Shown here: piece after piece, positions 24,308 through 35,580 of the stretch
Layout: each line of letters starts with the position of its first letter
Numbering within the stretch: the first letter of the stretch is position 1
Assembly: GCA_036250225.1 (NCBI GenBank)
Contig: JAPZLL010000001.1
Span: 1,302,001-1,366,000 of the forward strand
Source of the DNA: Cercophora sp. LCS_1
Lineage: Eukaryota; Ascomycota; Sordariomycetes; Sordariales; Lasiosphaeriaceae
Direction: 5' to 3'
DNA length: 64,000 bases
The notes under the pieces: model-generated
Database searches by the model: none
Told to the model about the DNA's origin: nothing
What the model saw: only the letters and a program-made list of their open reading frames with translations
Made by a program: the position numbers and the translations under genes

Positions 24308-27300
24308 TCAGCCGGCTGTGTTGCTTGATGCAATGCTGGATGAGTCGCTGTAGAACATACCGGACCCATCTTCTTCAAGCTCCTCGACAATGAGACGGCG
24401 CAAAGGCTCCAAGACAACTATTACCAGTCAGCTTCGGTATTCTTCTCCCTTGTACAGTCAAGTTCAGTTTGGGCTAACTTACCGTTGCTTAGCCGAACAA
24501 ACTCCCGAGAAAGTTCGTCTTGGGGCGAAAAGGCAACAAACCTGTTGCACTCCTTGATCACTCGTTCCGGTCCTACAACAAGCCGGCTTGACACATTTTC
24601 GCGATCGACCACATAGTTATCCCGCAGGAACCTCAGGCAGTTTATCCCAAGTAGTTTTGCCGTGTCAACAATCTTTTTGCCTCTCGCCCGGCCTTCCTCA
24701 GTATCCTCGAAGGTCGGTGCGGGACCAAACTTGAAGAGCACCTCATTTAAAAAGTGTTCTGTGCCGTGAACGACAGCCGAGCTTGGATAGTTCAACAGCC
24801 CGGTAGCCCACATAGGTAGATTGTCGTAGCCTACCATGATGATAGCGCTAGAAGACATGCCTGAGTTTTCTTGGGGTCCATCAAAAACTTCTCGGTGAAA
24901 GTCTAAGAACATCTCCCCTTCTTGACACTGTAACCCTAGGCACTGTTCGGAGATGTGGCGGAGAAGGCTGACAATCAACTCCCCACTTCGGGCAAATCGA
25001 CAGAAGACCTTCGAGGCTACCCGAAGATACGGTACGAGATTGTGTTGTGTGTTCTGGCCGTTGATCACGCATCTCAAAGTACGGAAAACCTTGGCTTCCA
25101 TCACTTCGCTCTGCTTCACCAGGTGCCCAAGTATCGAATCAATGGCGCTGTTGTTCTGATTGATCGAAATGAGCTTGTCGACAAAGATTGTGCCCTGATT
25201 TCGGCCCCATTCGGTGTGAAGAATTCTGGCCTCGTTGTAGGTGAACCAGTACTGCGGCCGGGCGCTGCTTCTGCGAATCGTACGGTCTTGGTCATCGTCC
25301 ACCCCGGAAACGTCGCCATTCTCGTCGTACATGATTTGCATGTTCGTGACCAACGCCTCAAGTAGACCGATGGCTGCCTCGTACGACGGTGGCGGTCGTG
25401 TCGCCATCCGCCGCAAAACCAGATTGATCATCCTGACAAAGTTCGGCGGGAGGTCAATGCCGTTCGGGTCCGCAGAGACCATCCACAGCAAATACCTCAG
25501 AAAGTTTCTGTCCAAATATGCTGTCATCTCCCGACGGCCCATCTTCACAAATGCCAGCATGAAGTCGAACACCTCCGGCCAGGATCGGATCTGGGTATGG
25601 CAATGTGCCCAGAGAGACTTGAAAATATCCATCATCTCCACAACGACGCTCCCTTGGTCTTCCAAGTCCTCGGCATCGCTGTCTTCGTACATGTCCACGG
25701 GGGCAATGCTGTAGTTATCTGGTGCCTGCTCCTTGATAACTTCGAGTATCTGCAAGATGAGGCTAGCCACGTTCCGTCGGACTTCTTGTTCGGGGTTCCT
25801 CTGGACCATCATGCGAACAACTTCGGGGTGCTGACATAGGTATTTGATAGCAGATAACGAGCAGTGGACGCAGGACTCGCACATGCCGCCGATTCGTCCC
25901 AAAAGGGTATAGAAATCAGGAACGTCTTTGGCCCTCGATGCGACCTGGTCCAGGTGGCCCAAGCCTGTTGTGATCGCTAGCGTCTCAATGTCGTGATCCT
26001 CATCGCAGCCACTTTTGCCGAGGCTTCTTGCTTGGAGAAGAACGTCGCTGACGAAACGGATGTGATGCGGGTCATATAGGCAGTGCCGCCTCAGGAGACA
26101 AAGATTATCCGCCTGAATATACTGGTCTAGCTCAGAGATGAGCCTGACGCGGAGAGGGCTAGCGCATCCTGATCGTCGAAGAAGCTCCTGGCCCTTGGCA
26201 AGCGAGGTTGATCGCTGGTAAAAAAGCATGTAGGCGCTGTACGTTTTTCCGTCATTGGCGCCAGAATTGTCAAAGTGAGACCGAAAATCGGAGCCACCAA
26301 AACAAGAGCTCTCCATCATGGCGGGGTCCCAGGAAGTGACTATGTCATCATTGAACTCGAGCCAGACCGGATCCTCGCTACTCGAAGGCCGTTCCCGAAT
26401 ATACGAGTAATAGTGCCCCGTCTCCGCTGTCCCGGAATGGACGAGGATGCCGACAAGCTCGAAAACATCCTCCGACTTGTCATTCTCGTTGCTGAGGTGG
26501 TCGAATGTATACGGACGCATGTCGATCTCAGTGGGAAACGTGAAATGGTCGTTGATTTTGCTCCTCTGGAGGGTCCGTAAATTGAACTCGAATCGTTTGA
26601 GGTGAAAGATCAGATTGTCAGGGATGTCTTTGAGACAGGTCCTTTTGACGGCGTCAACGAAACAGTCGCACTTCGAACACTTGTATTTGTTCTCCCCTGC
26701 CATGATTTCGCCGTCGACATAGGCCTGCAGGCTCTCTTGGAGTGTGTTCTTGCCCTTGATGTCGCATTGTATTGCTGAGAACGGTTCCAGTCTTTCTGAA
26801 ACGTGATCACACTCTTTCGATGAGACCTGCTGGACTAACTGTCCACCGTAGAAAGAACGGAATTGGCGCTTCTCCTCGGCAGTTGACAGCTGTCCCTCCC
26901 AGCGATCGAACAACAGATTGTAGAATTCATCAACATCCATTTGAAGCCCGATGTCGATTTGTTCGTTTTCATACGTCTTGATCGCGCCGACGCAATCTTC
27001 AGGATTGACAAAGCGGTTGATTGTTTCCTGCATGTTCCCAAACATCTTCTGCGTCTGGAGGAGCAGGTTTTGGTTGTAAGCGCGGTCACGATCTCGCAAC
27101 TCTACGTCCAACATAAATCGTCGAAAATCGACGTTCATGAAGAGTTGCGTTATCAACGAGTTGAAATAACACGTGTTGGAGAGGTTTTTCAAGCCCACGT
27201 AGCCGCATGGCGCTCGCACAGCCTTTGTCCTTTCGAACTGGGCTGGGAGTTCATGGTACCAGTACTGCGCGCTCGAAGACTGCGGATCTGTGATTGAGGT

Positions 27301-30300
27301 CAGCTAAGAAGTATATATGAGCATAATTCGACCCACCTTCGTATTCCGGTGGTGGGACAAGGTCGTAAAGCTCCAGAAGTAGTTGCTTGTGCTGAAGTGG
27401 ATCGGCCTCAACCAGTGAAAGAACTATCTGGTTGAGCATAGAGCGGCTTTCGGACGAGAGGACGGGACGGCTATCGTTAAAACTGCCGTTGAGGCTTGGA
27501 AATAGATGAGCCCTGAAGAGCTTCTGAGCCGTACTACTACAATATGTGTTAGGTCTCTTCATTGTTGTGGTTTGACGGGCACATACCTCGGTGGAGCAAA
27601 TTCCCCGCAAGATACCAAATCCTGCCCACACACAATTGCGTAGACGAGACGAATCAAGCTTGCCCCGACGTGGTCAACCATTTCAGGTTGAGTGAGATCC
27701 TGCAGCTGTTAGACGACAGTAAAGGAGAGTCAAGCAGAGGTCATACCTCGGAAGTTTCGTAGTCCAGAAGCAGCATAGCCCATTCGTTCATATGCTTTTT
27801 CAGATCCAAGATTTCAGTCTGCCCAGTCCTCAAAGTGTTGAACATTGCCAAACATAATGTCATAACCTCTGCAGAGTTGCTCGGGTTGGCAATAGCGGAC
27901 CCCACCAAACCGGATACGAGAGGCCAGAAGAACGCGCGGAACTGGTCCGTCGATGCACTTTGGTATCTAAAACACACACGTTAGATTCGAATTCAACACC
28001 CTAGAAGAGGATCTTACATTGTGTTCTCGCCAATCTTGTCAAGGACAAGCCTAGCTGTTTTACCTCTTACCAGCTCTCTCTTGTCGTAGAGCAGCATGTT
28101 TTCGAGTAACCGAGGAATTTCAGCGTGTGTGCAGAATGCATTCATAAAGGGCACGCTTCTCGAGCATGATTCAAGTATGCTCTCGAGGAAAAGAGGAATG
28201 TACCTGTCCTCGCTCTGGGAAGTGTCCACTGAGATCCCAGCGGTGAGAATGGTCAGCAGACGATCCAACAGTGATCCATCCAACAATTGCGCCGCTGATG
28301 CAGGGAGGTACAAATCTTGCAAGTTCAGTTAGCGAAGCCGACAACCCAGGGAGTAAGTAGCTTACCCTTGAGCAAAGATACAAAGCACTCCACCAACGAC
28401 GAACCAAGCTCCATTTCCCACTTCTTGTCAGAGTTCAGTCCTATCACCCTCTTGTCTAGAACCGCGGGGACAACCAAGGCCATCGCCCTGTTGAGAGATT
28501 CGGAATAGGCGCACGGTACAGTTTTGTCGCTGTTGAGATACTCTTCGAGCTGGTCGATTGATTGACTCTGTCGCTGAGTCGCCAAAACCTCCCGCATCAC
28601 ATGGATGGCATAGAGTGATTTAAAGGGCTGACCAGGGGGAAAGAGATTCGGGTAAGTGGTGGAAGGGCTTTCAATAGCTTCCAGGAGGCTCTCATGAGCA
28701 GGAAGCTTGACTAAGAATGGGAAAATCTAATGTTTAGGTCAGTACAATAAGTCAGCACACTAAGCTGACAGTTCCTTACCTCTTGTGCTAACCTCTCTTC
28801 CATGGAAAGGTACGACCACATCTCATCAAAGTGGCTCAGGATCTCCACCTCGACTGGAGTGGCCGGGGCGCGTGTTTGGGTGAGTGATACTGAGACATCT
28901 GACTCCCGTTTCACTAGAATAATCCCGGTGTCTATCTTCAGGTCCTCCAAGGATTTGCAGATGTCGCTATGGTTCGGAATGAACGGTCGTCCTTTGTAGA
29001 ACATCTGGTAATTGCCGAAACCAGTGGCTTCACGTAAGCTAGCCAAAAGCGATGCAGCAGTGTTTTTCTTGCCAATAACAAGAGGCTTGACATCGGTCTG
29101 CATAGATCCGTCGAAGGATTGATACTTGAGCTCTGCCAAGTCGCCTGCAACTTCACTCGGGCATTCGGAAATCAAGTATCTCAGATCGGGAGCCGAGAAG
29201 TGCCGCTTGGCTTGATGGAGACGATGGAATTGTCGCAAAACTGACAGCGAACGAATAAATAAGGTCTCATGCTCGCGACGTTGTTGGTCCGTCACGATGA
29301 CTACCATGGGATCTTCGTCTCCAGCTGCCGGTCCGTCGCTTGCTCCCTTTATTCCAGTAACTGCAGATGACAGCTGCTGAAAGCAGCGGTTGACAAGAGC
29401 CAAGTGCACCTTTTTCGCACGGTAATGCGAGAAAGCCAAAACCGATCTGCTGTTGACATAAACATCATTTACTAGTGTGTGAATGGCTTGTTGCTCGATA
29501 GTGCCTTCTGGAGCGGTCAAGACCATCCGCCACAACTGTTCAAGTCCAGCATGATCGGGGCTCTGTTCGTCGTCCAGGAGGATGCTTTTTTCGTCATTGA
29601 CAAGAGGAAGAACTCCCTCCCTGACGAATTCAATGGCTCCCAAGCAGAAGCACTCTGGCTCGAGAGTGGGAAGATACTCGGAAAAGCAGGTCGCGACAAA
29701 CTGGTTTTCGCAGATCTCTGTCTTGCTCCTCTTCCATGTGTTGTTGAGAAGCTGCCAGGCGACATCTCTGTCTTCGATGGATGCGGCTCCTACACCAACG
29801 AGCAGGCGCCAGAGTCTGGGCCCAAGCTCCGCATCAATGGTTGCCGGTTCGTGCAAGATAATACAGGTCAGCAGATCCTTTCGGGGTGCATTTTGCGGAC
29901 CGCTGAGGACGGCGGAGAAACCGGCATGTTGAGCCTCACTTATAGCTGCCTCTAGTTCGTCGACTAGGAGCCTAGTAAGGTCATGTTGTGAGGTCAAGAC
30001 GTGCATTTCTTGTTGGGCGTTGCCTGTCCGAATCACATGAAAAAGGACCCAGAGACTTCCGATTGTGCCTGGGGTTCTCTGGGCGATGTGATGGATGCAG
30101 TCAAGATATATCTGTTGTCGGCATTCAGGAGTAGGTCCGCAAGTCGACAGAAGCTCCTTGAGTTTCAGGAGCGCGAATTGTTGAATATCGGCGTGCGCGA
30201 CCGGAGTCTGCTTCCCGAGTCCGGAGGACTGACGTATCAGGCGAATGCAGAGATCATAAGGGGCCGAGTCGAAATGGACCCGATCAAGTACCATTTTGGG

Positions 30301-32429
30301 TGAAAGGTGCGTCAAGACTTGGCCGCAAAACTCCCTCATAGTTGGGCCGAAGGCTTCGACAGGGACAGTGTCCATCTTTCGACAGAAATAGGTCAGCGTC
30401 TCCAGAGAATAGAGACCAGCGATCCGACCGGCCATCTTGATCAGAGCATCTGATACACGGGGGTCCTGCGTCGTAGTCACCGTTTCCCACATGGCGTCGG
30501 TGTGCGTACTCGTGTACGTGCTTGATACGACTAAGAACCCGATAATGTTGCTGCTCTCCGTCGTAATCTCCGGGTGGCATGTCGGACCCAAGATGTAGAG
30601 AACTAGCCCAGTGTGAAGGAGAAACTCAACCATGTAATTCAGATAGGCCGTAGATCGCTCTGAACCGTCCCGAAACCTCTGGTATATCCCAACGAGATCA
30701 CTGCACATGGACGTGACAGCCATGACCCTGAGCTGCATCTGGCTTGACATGATGAGCTTGTTATAAGCTGTGAACTTCCACTGGTATGCAATCGCCTCTG
30801 ATACGTTATAAGGGGCCACAGCTGGTTGCCTTTGACGAAAGTCCCTGGTAATCTCCACAGGCACAACTTCGTCTGCTATCAGGGATATTTGGTATATCGA
30901 CGTCAATGAATTGATCAACTCTGCCGCAGTTTCATGCGAAAGGTGATTAACGTTCTTTTCGACGACGCTGGTGAGAGCCGTGGACATGACTTTGAAGACC
31001 GAGTAGCCACGAACTAAGTAGCTCCGTGTGACATGTTCATCTACCAGGTTCCCTCGAAGGGCTCGGCTGACGAGGCTGGCAACCACCATTGAGAGAGGCG
31101 CCAAATGGTCGATCAGCTTCGGAAATCGGCCGATTAATTCCGATTCGAACCGCGTGATCGTGTCGAGATACGCGAACGAACCTCCCTGGTTGGTGTTGTA
31201 GCTCTGGAAAGTGTCGAGAACCTCCGTCATCTCGTCACTGTAGCTCCAACCGGGGCCTCCACCAAGTTGGTGCACTTGCAACGTAACTTGGTCTTTACTT
31301 GTGAGGACGCCAATGGCTTGAAGGTAGTTGTGGGAAATGAGTTCGGGGAACCGTGGCGGCGTCAACTCGGTCGCGGCGCGGAGAGCCTTGAGATCGAGCT
31401 CGACAAAGAAGGCTGTCAATCTTGCGAAAGACCTATAGAACCCAAAAATGGAGTCTCGGACCATTAAATTTTGCGGATAGCTCTTTCTCTTGACCATGCC
31501 GGTGATAAGGTCAGGAAGACTCAACCAAAGATCTCGGAAATCTTGTTGCGTCCGCATGATCGCGCTGTAAGGAGCAGTCTTGACATACTGGAGGTAGCTT
31601 TCCATCCATTCACTGATGTTTCGCGAAACTTGCTCATCTGGAAGGATATGTCAGCAGAGTATTTATGATAGATGACTTGACGAAACCTACGGTGGAAGAA
31701 ATATTCTGGTAATTTGTTGTTGATGGTCTGTTGATAGGTAAAACCGTTATCATGAAACGGAAAGTCGCCCGTTGGGTCTTGCATCGTGCCTCGCGGAAAC
31801 GACCCCAGAATCGTGACCTCTGGGTCATCTGAGATAAAATCCGCATCGTCGTTGTCGTTGTCCAGTGGCATAGACACAAGCTCGACGGGAGGACTGCTAC
31901 CGTTGGAAGTAGAAGATACCGGTGTGTCAATCAGAGTTTCTTCTCGAGACATCTCCAGCTCAGATTCCTCAACACTGATTTGTACCCCATCTGTTGGTAT
32001 ATTGGCGTCTTCTGTCGACCCAGAAACTGCCGGGAGCGTGTCTTTCGTTAGGGGAGAAGACGGAGACGATGGAATAGCTTCCAATGGACGAGAGGGTGTC
32101 CGCACATTAATTGTGACCCGGCTCGATCGCTGACCTGAAGGCGGTTGGGTAGCAGGTTGTTGCGGTTCGGGAGTTGTGGGCGTGCAGAGGTCGGTGTCAA
32201 TCTTCATGGCGGACTCGTTCCGGGGCTCGGGCGCCGATTCGCCCACGGCCGGCGAGCCTTGGGAGGAATTGACGGTTTCGACAGAGCGGCTTCTGGAAGC
32301 ACCGCTAAGGGATGTGCGCTGGCGCTTCCTAGAAGAGATATCGCCGTCGTCAAAGGGATTCGGGCGGGTCGAAGGCTCAGAGGAGACTGCTCGTTCTCTC
32401 GACTCTTCGGCGTTCGGAGCTTGAGCCAT
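24308..32429 (-). CDS. Giant ubiquitin carboxyl-terminal hydrolase (USP9X/USP34-like)
   Basis: Nine coding exons: 31691-32429, 28780-31637, 28366-28726, 28018-28315, 27747-27966, 27587-27699, 27337-27536, 24483-27287, 24308-24417. Introns are 47-65 nt. All joins preserve frame; total 2567 residues. It is a cysteine protease that removes ubiquitin. The USP catalytic domain lies at about 1625-1970: Cys box VGLKNLSNTCYFN (catalytic Cys about 1636), QMDVDEFYNLLFDRW, a Zn-binding-like CSKCDC, and His box HSGTAETGHYYSYI (His about 1888) ending in SAYMLFYQR. The 1600-residue N-terminal part is helical, of the type seen in very large USPs; a region upstream of the domain probably corresponds to DUF3517. 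The N-terminal 250 residues are Ser/Pro/Glu-rich. The ATG at 32429 (MAQAPNAEE) is the first in frame. The catalytic residues look intact. Confidence 0.93.
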
Positions 32430-34517
32430 CTGGCTTGCAGGCAAGGTAACAGCGGGAAGACTGCTCGAGCTCCGAAAACGGTGCAGCTTCGCTCGAGGAA
32501 GCCCGGCGACAGCTCCTTGAACTGGTGTCTCTTAGCATGTGTAGTTTCTGCAAGATGGTGGGGGGTTGTTGGGGAGTGGTGGTTGGTTCAGTGCGGTGAC
32601 AGCCGAAGCTTTTTGGAGAGCTCGGTACAGCAAATGCGGGACACCCAGTCGATAACGGGCAGGGGACCACCCCGAACCAAACCAGGATGAAAAGTAGGGA
32701 AGGCGCGAGAAAAAATCGCGGGGCAAAGCAGAAACAGAGACTGTGACAAAGCTGCAAGCTCAGATGCCTGCTTCGCGCTTGATCTCTCAAATCCTTGGCA
32801 AGTGCCGAGCTTGGGCGTTGAGGCGGGGAGAAGCACAAGCCGAACTCCTTTGAGATGATGTATTGAGAAGCAGAAACTCGGTGGAACGCGGATGACGGTT
32901 TGCAGGAGCAAGCTCCACGGCCCAATCAAAAAAGGCAAGAGCACAAGGCAGCGCAGGCAGACAACTGGGCTGAACCCACCGAGCTTTTCCCCGGGCAAAC
33001 ACAAAAATTGAAGAAAAAAATGACAAAATCTCGTACCTTGAGAGTATTGGAGCTGCGTGCTATCTTCAACCGGGGAAAATGCTGTCAGCAACCTAAGAGA
33101 AGGATCTAATGTCAAGCTGCCGGATCGTCAAGTTCGCGGGCCCATGCTCGTGGGAACCGTTGCTTCAGCGGGACCTGGGAGGGATGGAAGGTGGGCGGGA
33201 AAAGAGGGGTGGAAAACCGCTGATGAGGGGGCGGGGCTGGGGTGTTGTTCTAAGGGCAGTGGGTAGGGGCCGCAGGGCACATCGTGGGTGTGGGGACTCA
33301 ACCCAGGTCAATGGTCGAGGTTGCCTGAAGGCAAAGCCAACGCTGGTCAAATGAAAAAGATCCAAAAGAGCAGATTTATGATGGGTTAACTCATCTCTCG
33401 CGACACAGCACTGTTCTTTTCCTCAATGTCCATGACTGGTTTCGATTGGATGGTTCCTAACACAGCCTCGCCTACATCGCAGGTGACACGAGCCTTCTTT
33501 GTCATGACAATCCCGAACTCCCAACAACATTGACGGATGGTGCAGTTCCCAGCAGGCTACCTGAAGAAGGGAGACAAAAAATCCATGAGCCTTTACATAC
33601 ACACACGCATACACATATATACAACCTTTTCAACACAGCCATCCTGAAAACGTGTGGGTTGAGCACAGTGGAGAACTCAGATACAAATCTCAACATTCTA
33701 GAAATACATTGTTCAGGCTCTCAAATATCCTTCAGACGCAACTTTCTGAAGCCTGGATAAGTTCCCGTCTTACCATGGTTATCTGTACGGCTTTTGTTGG
33801 GCATATGCTTTTTTTTTTTTTTTTTTTTTTTTTCCCTCATCAGGGGCTTTCCCCCCGGACCACAATATCGAAGACGATGAGGTAGATCCAGTCGCTGATG
33901 CAACTGGAGTCCTTAATCATAGCTCCACCCCGGACAGTCGTTTTAGCACGAAGGAGTTCGGTAGGGGGTCCGGGCTCGGACCAGCGCGATGCGATCTCTG
34001 GCTGCCCGCGTCGCGTCTCCCAGGCCGGGAGGATTGGACAAGGGACAGCAGGCAGGAAGAACAAATAGATAAGTCAAGATTCCCCCATTAGCAACCGCAA
34101 CAAACTGGTATATTCATATGTTTGTCACAGTAGAGGTTAGACACGGAGCAAACATTGCGGATACTCTCTCATCAACCACAAGCCACTTCTCTAAACCCCA
34201 CGCGCTAGAGTAGATTGATGTCAAGGGACAGGCCCGCCTGGTTCGACAGGGATTGGTTTTGCGTCACCCGCCGCTCCGCTCCACCCTTGCCGCTGGCCCC
34301 CAAACCGATCTTTCGGCCCGCAGAGAAGACCAAACGAAAACGTTCCAACGCGAAGCATCGGTTTGTATGCCAAGAACCCCACAAGTCATTGCGTACCGGC
34401 AGATCGACACGATTTTAGACCTCAAGTTCTAAAGCGGTGAGAAACCTTGACAGCCTTGAAACCAAGACCTGGTTGATTTCCTCCGCAAGGGAAGACCGTT
34501 GTGCCTCATTCAACGGA
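32430..34517. other. Divergent spacer between the deubiquitinase gene and POP3
   Basis: It holds both promoters. The deubiquitinase side (32430-33110) has overlapping frames without motifs. A 25-T run and an adjacent hairpin-rich segment at 33809-34060 are described separately. No protein gene is supported. Confidence 0.55.
33809..34060 (-). mobile_element. Candidate short poly(A)-tailed retroposon (SINE-like)
   Basis: Read on the minus strand, a structured GC-rich segment of about 230 bases ends in 25 consecutive A (33809-33833). It contains a perfect 6-bp stem GGTCCG/CGGACC (33967-33982) whose sequence resembles a Pol III B-box, a 5-bp stem CCAGT/ACTGG (33888-33907), and a 7-bp stem CCTCATC/GATGAGG (33835-33882) that encloses a smaller G4/C4 hairpin just before the A tail. 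A poly(A)-ended, structured, non-coding segment fits a SINE or the 3' end of a LINE-type element. I could not find convincing target-site duplications or a clean A-box; the 5' limit is a guess. A non-mobile structured RNA gene or chance is possible. Confidence 0.35.
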
Positions 34518-35372
34518 ATGGAGCGCAAGAGAATTGTCCACGTTTTGGACACTTCTTTCTCCTCCGTGGACTGGTGAGTGTTGGTTTGGTTTCCCTCCAG
34601 TCTCGTAAAACCCCTTTGCTCACACGACCAATCATTAGGCCAGTTATCAGTCAGGATGAACAAGATGCCATCCTTGAGCTTCTCTGCCGGTTTGTTGATC
34701 CAACGACTCTTTGTTTGCCTCGTGTTGACACAACCTGACAGGCTCTTGACGCCTATTGGGGCGCATCGAACACAACACATCACTCCGTCAAAGGGGAAGA
34801 GGAGAAAACGCAAGCGGCACGAGGGCGAGACCGATGTGCCGTTTCCCGAGCCACCACCCGCCCTTGATCTGACCGCGTATGTTGACGTCGGGTTGGCCGC
34901 CATCTCTCGGCATCTCCAGCAGTCAGCAGCGAGCCCTACCAATGGGACTGACCAAGCGGCAAGAGAGGCAGCTTCAAATCTCGAGGCTACAAAGCCTTAC
35001 TCCGTCGTCTTTGTGGCGCGGTCTGGCCAGTCATCAGCTTTCAACTGTCACTTCCCACAAATGGTCGCGGTCGCTTCTAGGTCCAGTCACCTACGCCACC
35101 CAATTAGACTCGTAGGCTTTTCTAAGGCGTGCGAGGATCGGCTCAGTGCAGCGCTGGGTATTCCTCGAGTTTCCAGCATCGCGCTACGAGAAGAGGCACC
35201 GAACGCGAATGGCCTGGTAGATTACGTCCGGGAACATGTACCACCGATTGAAATTGCATGGGTTGAGCAGGCCGAATCAGCTCAATATCATCAAACCAAG
35301 ATCGATGCGGTACCTACCAAAATCGGTGTCGCAAAACAAAGAAAGTTTAGGGATTCAAACTCAGCGTCGTGA
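34518..35372 (+). CDS. POP3: POP3-like RNase P/RNase MRP protein subunit
   Basis: Three exons (34518-34573, 34639-34689, 34742-35372; introns 65 and 52 nt) give 245 residues. The nuclear/nucleolar Pop3 subunit helps process pre-tRNA 5' ends and pre-rRNA. Spliced, the N-terminus reads MERKRIVHVLDTSFSSVDWP, then ISQDEQDAILELLCRLLTPIG and HITPSKGKRRKRKR, the usual Pop3 layout. The L7Ae-like fold follows: VDVGLAAISRHLQ, then YSVVFVARSGQSSAFNCHFP, VGFSKACEDRLSAALGIPRV, and the C-terminal IEIAWVEQAESAQYHQTKID. Length is close to the fungal family. The first two exons are short and easily missed. The 3' end is convergent with the NADH dehydrogenase gene, 208 bases away. Confidence 0.87.
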
Positions 35373-35580
35373 GGACAACACCAGGGTAGACGCCGCATGG
35401 ATGGAAGGATATCCTGTAGAGAGCGTCAAGAAGCCAACGCCGGTCCAGTATCAATGCCAAAGACTTGAGTCCTTCCCAGTCATAATCATATCGTTTGAGG
35501 TCTTGAATGCCCCGAGAATGATCTACCTTTGCAAGTACCATCTATACAATACGCCGGTGCTATGCAATAACAACCAAGCC

